Positions 22,031 through 32,764 of a DNA stretch of 64,000 nt are shown in pieces. This DNA comes from Hippopus hippopus (Eukaryota > Mollusca > Bivalvia > Cardiida > Cardiidae), in contig OX328108.1 in the NCBI GenBank assembly GCA_946811185.2, positions 38,252,493-38,316,492 of the forward strand. Direction: 5' to 3'. How positions within the stretch are numbered: the stretch's first letter is position 1; every line of letters begins with the position of its first letter. The notes below the pieces were generated by a model, which worked only from the letters and a program-made list of their open reading frames with translations, did not search any database and had not been told where the DNA came from. Both the position numbers and the translations under genes were made by a program.

Positions 22031-23290
22031 ACATTAAAGGAAAAAAGCACTTGCTTATCACAAGCAAATCCTCCTATTTTATAATGGCTCTTGCAGCTGT
22101 ATGTTATGTACAGAAGATAAGCCAACAGATTTTCAATTTGAAAAGGTTTTAGCTTGACGTATATTAACATGAGAAATGAGTGACATGACTAACAAGAAAT
22201 ATCTTTTAAAAAAAGACAGACGGCGTAAGAGGCACTGGGATATGAATATTTAAATTCGTTTGTGGTATAATATGAAGAGAAATGATGAAAACAGTTCTGA
22301 AAGTAGCCAGTTTTAAATTGTTTTGCATATGGTTGAAAGCAGAATTTTGCAATAAGATTTAAGAATGAGGAAGCTCTCGTAATGAGCGTTATTGAGCAAT
22401 ACATTATTCATTAATTCTCATGTTTAACGTAAAATGAGAGTCGACATTCTGCCATGTTTCGGAATATATCCTTTGTTCTGTTTTTTATTAATGAATCATG
22501 TTTAAATAAAGGTCTGTTTAGACCATACGATGAAATCTTTAAAAATAAAAAAAAGTAGATTTGCATGTTTTTGTACAAAAATGAAGCACCTTTCAAACAT
22601 CGACTATTTGTCGTTATCAGAAGGCGGGGTTTTATCACCCCTCTCAATGCTTGACTACACCCACCTACTTTTATTAAGAGTAATTTAGTAGAAACCCAGA
22701 TTCTTCGCTAACAACGCAATAGAATCGATTGTTCCCCCAGGTAGGCATAGTTATTCACGTTTCGAATTAAATCACCAAATTCAAGACATAACATCTTTAT
22801 TCATTGTGACAAGAAACGAAATCAGTTGTTTCACAACCCGTTTTCGTGTAAGACAATAGAGCTGTAGCCTGCCGTCGCAATTCGTATTCGGTTTTACGCG
22901 AGGAAAAACGGGCACCAAATCTCTTACACTAACCAAAATAGAAAACTCGCCAATACTCATTGCCATTAGTTTATCCATATGATTTAGATTATGGATGTTT
23001 AGCTAGAGTTTAGCATCTGTATGGCCAAAAAAGTACATCTTTACACAGGTAAATGTGATCATTACGTGATTTTCTAGTCATGAACACTTTTATCCAATGT
23101 CAGTAAATTTCTACTGTGACCTTTATTTTTTTGCGTAGTTTACCTATATTTGGCCAATCACAAAATGTGTAACCATTCATTTCCTCCTAGTACTGAAAGT
23201 AGGTCAAAAGTGAGATCATACAGCTACGCCGAAAAATAGACCCTTGAAATTTCCATTCTAAAAATAAAACTAACGTTAGCATCAGCGTAC
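22030..23290. other. Unassigned sequence between block copies
   Basis: No protein, RNA or repeat structure recognised. CpG content rises around 22620-22930. Minus-strand frames at 22189-22404, 22411-22647 and 22781-22978 have no identifiable motif. This may be unique host DNA or a diverged insertion. Confidence 0.35.
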
Positions 23291-23299
23291 TCGCATTGA

Positions 23300-24944
23300 C
23301 TTCTTACAGAATGCTGTAAAAGGTAAAGTCTTGTAAAGGATGATTTCTCCATACATCTTGATGTTTTCTTTCGCTTGCCTCACAGGAATGCAACATTTAT
23401 ATATCTATGTAGCAAAGGAGTTAAAACCGAATATTTGCTCTCCTTTTAACATTTGTGGGGGAGGGTAAGAGAAGGAGACTATCCTTAAAATAGAACCTTG
23501 AAATTCCGCAATTTATAGTATCAAATAGAACTACATGCACTTCAAACAGCAACATTAGTACAAGGCTGATATATCTTCATAATTTTTTACCTTCAAAATT
23601 TAACAAAAACATGGAGGAAAAAAACAGACTATCATTAATATCAAACGATCACAAAAAATCATTCAAAGCATATGGTTTTGCATTACATAATAATTCTATC
23701 TAAGCCCTATAATATGCCTTTAAACAAAATTCAGACGGATAAGATAAATGCAAAATAGCTGACAATTAGTATGTTTTATATGCAAAAGCGTGAAATATAT
23801 AGAAAAATGTACTCAACTATGGTGGGAAGATCCGGAGGCAATGGGTTATCAATTCAATTACCCCCCCATTCCATATTTGATCTTCTCTTTACCTTTTCTC
23901 GTTTGTGTTCAGAATAGTCTTGAGTATCTTATCTCAACCATAGTTAATATTTAATGGCATTTAGAAAAAATTAAGATCAGACTGCAAAAGATTTGCAGTC
24001 TGATCTTGCATCGATCATGATTTCCATTTGCTGAGACATATTTGCATAAGCAGGTATAAAACTTTAAAGACATGGTATTCATGTCTTTCTTAGACTTCAA
24101 AAGCGCATTTCATTTATACGGTGCTCTTAGCGTAAAGGCGTTTTTTTTTTTTTTTTTCAAAAGACATGAAATTTAACGGTTTAAAACAACTGATAGATCA
24201 ATAATTCATTAAACAAACAGTGTAGACAGATGTCAGACAGAGCAGAACACGAGTGTTGTTTTAATTTTACATTTACTAAATGCATTACAGGAACATTCTA
24301 TCTAATGTCTTTCTTAGACTTCAAAAGCGCATTTCATTTATACGGTGCTCTTAGCGTAAAGGCGTTTTTTTTTTTCAAAAGACATGAAATTTAACGGTTT
24401 AAAACAACTGATAGATCAATAATTCATTAAATAAACAGTGTAGACAGATGTCAGACAGAGCAGAACTTGAGTGTTGTTTTAATTTTACATTTACTAAATG
24501 CATTACAGGAACTTTTATCTAATCCATGGCTAAAAACTGATAAATATCTTTGATGTGGAATGGACTTGAGTAACATGGCATCGCAACAGTGTAATCGTCC
24601 GAAGTTAAGATAAATTACTACCCAATTAGCTTCTAAAAATCAAAGTTAAGATTCATTATTTTTCAATTGACTTTTAAAAAGCCTATTACAACTTAAGTCC
24701 TTTTCGAAGTCGGATCTGTGCTCCAGTCTGTTTAATATACTCCACCTGGTCTACAAGCAACTGCTCATTTGTCTACATTGTTTTCTGAAGCCATCATTTA
24801 TAGAGTGTTACAAAATCGTTGTTGCACAGTAAATGGTGTAAGGTGCTTGAATTATGCATCTCAGGCTCTTGTATTGTATGTTAACAGAATGATTGCGTGT
24901 TTGGTTTGTGTTTAAGTCTGTTTCAGCATACCTTCAGTCATACC
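23300..24944. repeat. Block copy D4
   Basis: Ordered signatures match D5: CATACATCTTGATGTTTTC (23352), GGAGACTATCCTTAAAATAG (23482), ACATGCACTTCAAACAG, GATCCGGAGGCAATGGGTTA (23829), the hairpin AGACTGCAAAAGATTTGCAG TCT (23976), and CATGTCTTTCTTAGACTTC (24080). A local 224-bp tandem duplication lies within it. The copy ends where a hairpin MITE begins at 24945. Confidence 0.65.
24081..24516. repeat. 224-bp tandem duplication
   Basis: The stretch starting ATGTCTTTCTTAGACTTCAA at 24081 is repeated from 24305, an offset of 224 bp. The two units agree almost base for base apart from the poly-T length and a few substitutions (for example CACGAG against TTGAG). The near-identity indicates a recent local duplication inside block D4. 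Confidence 0.9.
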
Positions 24945-25174
24945 TTAACCCTTTACCATACAATCCCGAGTTTTAACAACCCTGAGGAAAAAGACTTTTG
25001 AAAACATTGTTGGTAAATGAGAAAATGCTGGTAACCAGCATGTTCTCCTTTGCCCACAATATTTTCTGCTCTTCCACAGACAAATTCCATCACTTCAGCT
25101 ACATTTAATTTGTTGTCTGCAAATGCTTGCAGTTTTAGACTAGTCCAAGAATTTGTTGTTTGGTAAAGGGTTAA
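24945..25174. mobile_element. TTAA hairpin MITE with both TTAA sites
   Basis: Reference copy for the family. TTAA at 24945-24948 is followed by CCCTTTACCATACAATCC. The right end reads TTGTTGTTTGGTAAAGGG followed by TTAA (25171-25174). The core hairpin around GGTAACC at about 25029-25036 has arms of roughly 30 bp with a few mismatches. Total 230 bp including both TTAA. Non-coding. Confidence 0.85.
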
Positions 25175-25424
25175 TGGGCACTGCGGCTATCAAGGCTTCC
25201 CTATGGTTTCTTTCACTAATAGCATATCAACAAACAGTGAACTCATACATACAAGTATTAGTATCGGACAAAGTCTTTATCTGTAAACATAATCAAAATT
25301 TAATTTGAAAAATGTTTAGTCTATACTACCAGTACACTGAAGAAATGGGTAACATGACTATAAATAGAGTCTTGAAATTTCCATTCTTAAAATAAATCAG
25401 TATCCGTTTATTAACAGCTCTTAC

Positions 25425-28340
25425 AAAAGTGGTGTAAAAGGTTAAGTCTTGTACAAGACAACTTCTCCATATATCTTGATGTTTTCATTAGCTCTCATGG
25501 GAATGCAACATCTATGTTCATGTAAACAGAGTAGTTGATACCAAATATTTGCTCTCATTAAAAATGTGTGGGGTGGGGAAGAGAGTAGGTCACTATTCTT
25601 AAAATACAACCTTTAAATCCCAGAATTTTTAGTAATAAAAAGAAATACATGCACTTCAAATAGCCAGTAACTATTAATAGTATAAAGCTGATACGTCTGT
25701 GATATTTAGGCTTTAAAATTTTGAAAAAATTATAGAGGAAAAATCAGTCTGTCAGTCATATCAAACAATCACAAGAGTTCATTAAAAACATAGTTTTTTG
25801 CAATACATTATAATTTAACATAAGTCATAGGGATAAGATAAATTCAAAATATCTAGCAATTAGTATGTTTTATAGTCAAAAGTTTGTTTTATATATCAAA
25901 ACATACTATACACAGTTGGGAAGATCCAGAGGCAATGGGTTATCAATTCAATTATCCCTCATTCCGTATTTGATCTTCCCTTTTTTTTCCGAATTATTTT
26001 CTTGTTTGTGTTCAGAATACCCATCGAGAGTGCTAATCTCAACCATAAATTTTATTTTTTTTAGGTAGTTAGAAAAAAATGAACATCTGATGGCACAAAA
26101 TCTGCAGTCTGATCTTTGATCTATCATGTTCACAACACTGAGACATACTGTAATTGCATAAGCAGGTTTATAATAGTAATGACATTGTATTCATGTCTTT
26201 CTTAGACTTCAAAAGCTTGAATTTCATTTAGAATAGTCTCTTATCGTAAAAGCAGCATAATCTTTTCACGAGACATTTACATCTTTCAAAAAACTTATCT
26301 TTTAATAATTAGTTAAATGTACAGTGTAGACAGAGATCAGGCAGAACAGCACATGAGTGATGATCTAATTTTACATTTGCTAAATGCATTACATGAACTT
26401 CTATCTAATCCATGGCCAGAGCCTATAAATTTATTTCCTGCCGTTGATTGATTTTTGTTTTTTTAAGAACACAAGTCACATCGGTCAAAGTTAAGATAAA
26501 TTACTAATCAAATTAAAGCCTTACAAATGTATATCAGAGCATTCATTTTTCCAGTCCGATCTGTGATCTACTGTTTCTATGTTGTGATATCCTCCCCTCT
26601 GGTAACAAGTGCATGCTGATTTTTTTTTCACAACTATTTTCAAAGCTGTCCTTGACAGGGGTATTGAATTCATTTTTGTACGGTGAGTCGTCTCAGGCTG
26701 TGATTTTGAGGTTAACTGATGTTTAATCAACGAAAAAATAATACGTATCAGATAACGTCTTTTATCTGTCCTATGAATGATTTTGAAAGAAGAGGTAGAT
26801 GATCATAAAACTTGTTCAATTGTCTGGTGTTTAAAACAGTTCATAACAATATTCCAGTTATAATGTGACCGCCAGTGCTTTCCTGGAGTTTTTTTTTTTT
26901 TTCAATGTAGTAAAACTGGTGAAGATTTTGAAAATATATCGTGCATTGAAGCAATTTTCGTAAGACTTGAACGCTTTGTTTGTTTAACGGTGTTTTATGC
27001 TGCTTTAAACAACAATCTAGTTACATCACACCAACAGCCCGTCTATTAATGTCTTTCCTGGGTACTAGGTTTCGGCTCAGCAATCAAGGATGTAGCTAGC
27101 CCACAATAAGGTATATGCAAAAGAAATCCGAAGGTATTATCTGAGGTGCAAAGTGCTGAGAGGGGAGGGGAATTTACCAAGAGCGTCTGGAGGACCTCCC
27201 CCGGAAATTTTTTTAACTGTAGAACCTATTTGGTGGCCTCTGGTGACCGTTTGGCAAAAATTGCCTATCTTTTTTTTCTTTCCTTTTTTTGCAAAGTGTA
27301 CGCAACTGTGTTTTTGCATTCAGGCAGCTACGCCCGAACAGTTTTCTGATCAAGGACACTCCAACTATGGCCATTTGAACAATCGCAAACTCATCACTTA
27401 AGTGCAACAGTGCCCCAGCGAATCTCATGAATAGATGTCATTGCTGTTCAAATGGTCTTTTCCTGTGAGCACAAATGCTTGTAATGAATAGTCCGGTACC
27501 TATTTGATAATGTAACGGAATTGTAATCAAGGAACCCCTGGTCTAATTCCAAGTTGAGTCATATACTTTCCGCGGATCAATGTGGCTCTTGAAACAGGAT
27601 TCATTCTTCTCTCAGCGCTGAACATATGTTTGACAACGTTTATCATGGAAAGCAGCAAGCGGCAAGTAAAGAATTTTGTGTGAAGTATTAGTAAAGAAAC
27701 TCCAGGATGCATTGGCTACCGAACAAACAAACAGTATGCATTCAATTTCGTTGAACATCCAGTACACTTAGTGGTTAAAGTGATAAAGAAAGGAAACCAA
27801 CCTGAAGGAAATTGAATAAAAAGAAAAATAAAACAGCAGAAAAGCAGTAATTGTTTGAAACAAGCAACTGCTCCAAATTCTACTATGGTTTTGACAGGTT
27901 CACACTACTGATGTTAAGATAATCAAATTCTACTTTAAAAAGGTTTAATTTTATTTCACCATTATACATAGGAAATTGGTAACATGACTATTAAGAGAGC
28001 CTTAAAGTTTCCGTTCTAAAAATAAAACTTGGAAAAAATTTATCAAGACCATTTATGAATAATGTAAAAAAGGTAAAGGGTACCTTCTCCATACTTCTTG
28101 ATGTTATCAGAAGCCGTCTTACGGGTATGCAACACATGGTTTTATTCAAAGCTAAGGATTTGATGCAAAAATATAATGTTTTTTCTCCCTAAAACATTGT
28201 TGGGGGAGAAGAAGAGAGGTGCACTATCGGTTTAATAGAATCTTGAAACCCCATACTATTATACTAGAACGACATGCACTTCAAATGGCCAATTACTATA
28301 ATAAATACAGGTGCGATATATCTTTGTAATTTTTCAGCTT
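25425..28340. repeat. Block copy D5, the fullest copy
   Basis: The least interrupted copy. It runs from the ATCTTGATGTTTTC segment (25472) through GTGTGGGGTGGGGAAGAGAG (25566), GGGAAGATCCAGAGGCAATG (25918), CATGTCTTTCTTAGACTTC (26193), ACAGTGTAGACAGAGATCAG (26320) and CCGCCAGTGCTTTCCTGGAG (26870) to a second ATCTTGATGTTATC-type segment near 28095. It therefore includes the start of a following unit, and the array is head to tail. Comparison with it exposes the insertions in D1. No gene is present; the small frames near 27146-27428 lie in the shared hAT-like MITE. Confidence 0.7.
27086..27335. mobile_element. hAT-like MITE, CGTAGCT terminal repeats (copy 2)
   Basis: Ends CAAGGATGTAGCTAGCCC and GGCAGCTACGCCCG, in the same block position as the copy at 13915-14166. 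The two copies share the interior phrase AGAACCTATTTGGTGGCCTC. Confidence 0.55.
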
Positions 28341-29088
28341 CATATTTTTTAAGGAATGAAGAGAACTTTTTTTGCTTTAATGGAGGTATGAAAAAAAAAA
28401 AAAAACCTAATCACACTGTATGAAACCGCGAAGCGGAGCAGTTTCATACAGTGTGATTAGGTTTTTTTTTTTTTTTTTCATACCTTCATGAAAACAAACA
28501 AAGTTCTCTACATTCCTTATAATTCAATATCACAGACAACAAATATGCACTTAAATTTACTCTAACTGCTTTTCTTTGTAAATCCAACATTGCGTATTTA
28601 TTTAGTGTCCATTTCATTGATGTTTCATAGCGCGGTAAATCTGCTTGTTCATGACGTAATAATGACGTAAATTCATGACGTCATTATAGTATTGAACACA
28701 GGCAGATTTAATAGATTTATTATAAAATGTTCAATACGCTAGAAGTAAGTTGAAAATAAGTTTGTTAGGACCCAGCAAAGTGACAATGAGTTTAAGCTCT
28801 CTCTTTGATTTTACTGTTGGATATTTTTTCCTAATATCCAGAGAAAATAAATTTAGCTAGCAATTTGAAACTCGGACTGGATATAAAATCAGACAGAAAA
28901 ACATTATGGAATCTCATATACATGTTTGTTTACATTAGTTTGACTGCAAAAGTAGTTCCGGCACTGCTTAATTTTTTTTTCATGGAGCTATGAACAAATT
29001 TTTTCAGCCAATCAGAACTCGCCAATATTCATGAAAACTACTAATACTGAATTATTTATATATGAAAAAATTATATTTTTGTATCAGT
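28340..29088. mobile_element. Insertion in block D5 carrying the palindrome
   Basis: The block sequence stops after CTTTGTAATTTTTCAGCTTC and resumes at ATCAGTGTAAAATTAATGTA (29089), as it does after the LINE tail at 19487. The intervening ~750 bp is therefore an insertion. It holds the palindrome at its left end and a second inverted repeat at 28637-28713 (TAAATCTGCTTGTTCA against GAACACAGGCAGATTTA) around CATGACGTCAT. No ORF. The family is unknown. Confidence 0.5.
28350..28526. repeat. Long palindrome with ~80-bp arms
   Basis: The inner arms are essentially perfect: CCTAATCACACTGTATGAAA C (28406-28426) against its exact complement at 28441-28461. Both arms then have a run of 15-18 A or T, then GGTATG or CATACC, and imperfect matching continues to AAGGAATGAAGAGAAC against GTTCTCTACATTCCTT. 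The loop is CCGCGAAGCGGAGCA, which can also pair. The total folds into a single hairpin of about 175 bp. It sits at the left end of an insertion absent from sister blocks. Confidence 0.9.
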
Positions 29089-29159
29089 GTAAAATTAATG
29101 TAAAAGTTCAATCAAAGTATAGGTGTCTATAATGCAATGTAATTTGATCAAAACCTTGT

Positions 29160-30395
29160 TTAAAGACTTAAGATGGCTATGTAGCAACCAGTTTTGCAAT
29201 AAAACCGAGAATTGCAATAAATTATTGCAAAACTCGTTGCGATGACAGAAAATTTATTACAATTCATTTCACAACCAGTTTTACAATGAAAACGAGAATT
29301 GCAATAAAATGATTAAATATATCATATTCGATAGTTTTCCAATCAAAACCAAATTAGAGTGCAATTTAATGTTAAATTGGATTATGTAAGACCTAAATTA
29401 AGTTTCAGAAAGTGCGCTTGAAAGACCAATAAGAACATTTCAGGCTAAACACTGTTAAGGCTTAAATCTTTGAAAACTTTCATAAAGTCGATTAAATACC
29501 GTAAACAACATTGAATTTTGACTGTTTCAGAAACAGTTTGTCTTAAACCAGTATTGCAATAAATTATTGCAAAACTCGTTGCGATGACAGAAAATTTATT
29601 ACATTTCACTTCACAAGCAGTTTTGCAATAAAAACGAGAATTGCAATAAAATGATTATATATATCATATTCGATCATTTTCAATCAAAACCAAATTAGAG
29701 TGCAATTTAATGTTAAATTGGATTATGTAAGACCTAAATTAAGTTACAGAAAGTGCGTTTCAAAGACCAATAAGAACATTTCAGGCTAAACACTATTAAG
29801 GCTTAAATCTTTGAAAACTTTCATAAAGTCGATTAAATACCGTAAACAACATTGAATTTTGACTGTTTCAGAAACAGTTTGTCTTAAACCAGTATTGCAA
29901 TAAATTATTGCAAAACACGTTGCGATGACAGAAAATTTATTACATTTCACTTCACAAGCAGTTTTGCAATAAAAACGAGAATTGCAATAAAATGATTATA
30001 TATATCATATTCGATCATTTTCAATCAAAACCAAATTAGAGTGCAATTTAATGTTAAATTGGATTACGTAAGACCTAATTTAAGTTACAGAAAGTGCGTT
30101 TCAAAGACCAATAAGAACATTTCAGGCTAAACACTATTAAGGCTTAAATCTTTGAAAACTTTCATAAAGTCGATTAAATACCGTAAACAACATTGAATTT
30201 TGACTGTTTCAGAAACAGTTTGTCTTAAACCAGTATTGCAATAAATTATTGCAGAACTCGTTGCGATGACAGAAAATTTATTACATTTCACTTCACAACT
30301 AGTTTTGCAATAAAAACGAGAATTGCAATAAAATGATTATATATATATCATATCCGATCGTTTTCCAATCAAAACCAAATTAGAGTGCTAACTAG
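29160..30395 (+). repeat. 341-bp tandem array (forward)
   Basis: About 3.5 direct units. The phrase TCTTAAACCAGTATTGCAAT begins at 29541, 29882 and 30223, giving an exact 341-bp period. Each unit contains the near-palindrome TTGCAATAAATTATTGCAA, then GCGATGACAGAAAATTTATT, GGATTATGTAAGACCTAA and GACTGTTTCAGAAACAGTTT. Neighbouring units are nearly identical in the middle of the array and more diverged at its edges. No protein frame persists. The same unit recurs inverted from 33.84 kb. Confidence 0.9.
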
Positions 30396-30401
30396 AGCTA
30401 T

Positions 30402-30722
30402 CTCTTAACGTGATCATACCCCCCACCAACTCCTTGTCACAAAACAGGTCTATGTCACAGAATGCAGAATGGTTTAGTACTAAAGTAAGAGTTGAAAAAA
30501 GTTCTAGGGGAGATAATTCCGCAACAAATCGCAGTAGGGTCATGAAAATTGCACATGCACAATTTCATATGTATAGAAACACTGTGTGTAAATTTGAGTT
30601 CAGTACCTGAAAAACTGTCCGAGTATTTCGCCGGACAAATTTGTGTCTACGGACAGACGAACGGACGGCACACAGCTATGGTGATTCCAGTATACCCCCT
30701 CCACTTCGTTGTGGGGGTATAA
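30402..30722. mobile_element. Short element with CATACCCCC inverted ends
   Basis: Head GATCATACCCCCCACC and tail hairpin ATACCCCC, TCCACTTCGTT, GGGGGTAT. A GGACAGACGAACGGACGGCA stretch sits before the tail, as in the other Helentron-like families here (tandem GAC-rich sequence and then a terminal hairpin). About 320 bp. The plus-strand frame 30410-30610 has no motif I recognise. Confidence 0.5.
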
Positions 30723-31035
30723 AGAGTAACAGAATGTTGCCAAATTTTATGCATATTCAAAGGTTGGTCCGAACTGAAAGTGATTGCTAACGAAAAAAAA
30801 TGGACAAAATGGCGGAATTTCAAACAATTTGGTGGAAAAGGTAAAAATACGGGCCACCAGTGTTTTATTCTATATGTATTCCCACATCATTTTTACAGCT
30901 TTATCACTAATACTATAAGAGAAGTTTAAATTCGGGGTTGTTTGACAGCCTAAATGGCTAACGGGATAGATCTGGAATCCATTGGTCTAACATAAACTAT
31001 AAATGCAACAACCAAATTTGTTCTTTTTTTTTTTA

Positions 31036-31260
31036 CTTAACTCTTTACCAAACAATACCTGGTTTTCATGACCCAGGGAAAGAGGATTTTTGAAGACCAT
31101 GTGGAAAAAGCAGAAATTGCTGGTAACTAGCATTTTCTCCTTTCCCACAATATTTCCTGCAGTGCCCTATTAGAGAACTGTTGCTCAATTTTACAAACGT
31201 TGAATTTGTCGTCTGCAGATGTTTCGAATTTGAATTTGTCGTTTGGGAAAGGTTTAAGTC
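31036..31260. mobile_element. Diverged TTAA hairpin MITE
   Basis: Left end TTAACTCTTTACCAAACAAT, right end TTGTCGTTTGGGAAAGGTT then TAAG. The core hairpin around GGTAACTAGC near 31110 has more mismatches than other copies. Intact left TTAA, degraded right. Confidence 0.65.
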
Positions 31261-31754
31261 GGGCTCTACGTCGTCGGAGGTCCTCAAATCGTTAATGATT
31301 TGGTTTCGTGAGTCGTGACCCTATGTTTCATTCAAACAAGATAAAAATTGGCATTGGGGCCCTCGTGAACCCGAGATCCAAGCCATTTATGTAAACTATC
31401 TGACTCTTGGGAAGAGCCATTTTTGACATATAGAGCTTCATAAGAGCTTTGTAAAGGTCAATGAGTTGATGCTGCATACCCAGTATCATACATCTAGGCT
31501 CTCTGGTTTGGGATGATTAGGTTTTCACGTTTGAATTATAAATTTCAATTCAAACTTGAAAATCTAATGTGCAAGCTGACATGGGCCGATACATTTTGCA
31601 GATGTATTGAACCCCCTTTTTCTAAGAGAGCGACTCAGGTGTAACTGACAAAAAAATGGAGCATATTTGTAACCCATTGGTAAGCGCTATTGTTGACCCC
31701 GGAGGATTTTGACAAACTATATAATGGTTCAACAGGTGAGGGTCCCTATAAAGT

Positions 31755-31865
31755 AAGAAACGGAACCAAAACGAAACGCAACGAAACGAAACGCAACGAA
31801 ATAAAATGAAACGGAATAAAACGAGAACGAAACGAAAGAGAACGAAACGAAATAAGACGAAATCT
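31755..31865. repeat. (AACGA)n-like microsatellite
   Basis: About 110 bp of imperfect pentanucleotide repeat: AACGAAACGCAACGAAACGA and variants with AATAA, AACGG and AAGAG interruptions. The strand is strongly purine-biased. Confidence 0.9.
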
Positions 31866-32029
31866 AGCAGTGATTTGTATAAAACTTACATTTTTGTCTG
31901 AATTTATTGTTTCTCTGTTGCACCGTTTCTTACTGTTTTATCCCACGTTTTATGTAGAACACAAAGATATTATGCGAAGCACTGATGAAAAGAACTGCAG
32001 GAAAACACAGATAGGTGCAGTGCAGTGAT

Positions 32030-32292
32030 TTTGTTTGATTTGTATTAGAGTTTAACGCCTTTTTAACAGCTTAGGTCATATAATGGCAGTCAGTGACACA
32101 CCAGCGTGTTTCCTGGCTTTTTCACACCAGTACTGACACAACTTTCTTTCCAAAGCCACTGACTACTTTTCTCAAATGCATCTGAGATGAAAGGCGAAAA
32201 ATCGCCGGAAGGAATGTTATCCGCAATCTGATATCGAACCCGCAACCTCCAGGTCAAGAGTCAGATACGCTAACCACTAAGCTACCCGGCCA
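32030..32292 (-). mobile_element. tRNA-derived SINE
   Basis: On the minus strand the element begins near 32292 with a tRNA-like head. A-box-like TAGCTTAGTGGTTAGCG maps to 32269-32285 and B-box-like GGTTCGATATC to 32230-32240, spaced as in a tRNA gene. A non-tRNA body follows towards 32030, ending GGCGTTAAACTCTAATACAA. Internal RNA polymerase III promoter boxes are the expected driver. Total about 260 bp, a normal SINE length. The family was not identified. Confidence 0.65.
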
Positions 32293-32324
32293 GGCTCAGT
32301 GCAGCGAGACAACTGAAATAATAT

Positions 32325-32425
32325 TGACCAGCATTTTCTCCTTTTCTCACAACGTTTTCAAAAGTTTTCTCCTTTAGGGGTGGTGAAACTCGGGATTGTG
32401 TAGCAAAGCGTCTGTTTCTTTCATG
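32325..32425. repeat. Half of a TTAA hairpin MITE
   Basis: Contains GACCAGCATTTTCTCCTTTT, CACAACGTTTTCAAAAG and then GAAACTCGGGATTGTG, the right half of the hairpin family. The left half is absent; the break falls at the hairpin centre, next to a SINE-tail-like ACAACTGAAATAATATTGA. Confidence 0.6.
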
Positions 32426-32471
32426 TTTAAATAATTTCAAAGACTGAGATTATATCAGTTCAGTAGTGAGA

Positions 32472-32542
32472 GCCGTGATCGTATAGTGGTAAGTGCTTCG
32501 CGTTGTGGCGGCGACATCTCAGGTTCGAATCTTGGTCACGGA
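32472..32542 (+). tRNA. tRNA-His(GTG)-like, pseudogene or SINE head
   Basis: It opens GCCGTGATCGTATAGTGG, closely resembling animal tRNA-His. The anticodon loop is TTGTGGC (GTG) and the B box is GGTTCGAATCT (32522-32532). The acceptor pairs GCCGTGA with TCACGG, but position 72 is A and does not pair with G1. The anticodon stem has a G·G at its base, and the T stem pairs only with two wobbles. No poly-T terminator follows closely; the downstream AATTTTTTAC is at 32578-32587. A decayed tRNA gene or the head of a tRNA-His-derived SINE fits better than a working gene. Confidence 0.55.
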
Positions 32543-32764
32543 AAATCTGTGATCGTCGCTGTCTCGGCACAGCTGAACAATTTTTTACAGCCCTTTGGAT
32601 TTTAAGGTGTTTCACGGCACTTTCAATACGATTTCAATTCTATGACAGTATCAGTCGACTTTGTCGACGTTTTTTATTGGTTTTATCACACAAGCAATTT
32701 CCTCTTTTTCCACGTTGGTGAGCATATTGTTGAAAAGAGAAAATTTTAACTAGATATGAGCTAT

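Noticed and set aside
24081..24516. CRISPR-like or regularly spaced repeat array
   Set aside because: It is a simple two-unit tandem duplication. The eukaryotic context and unit length exclude a CRISPR, here and in the 145, 156 and 341-bp arrays.
32216..32292. Functional tRNA gene on the minus strand
   Set aside because: A and B boxes are good, but stem pairing is poor and a SINE-like body follows.
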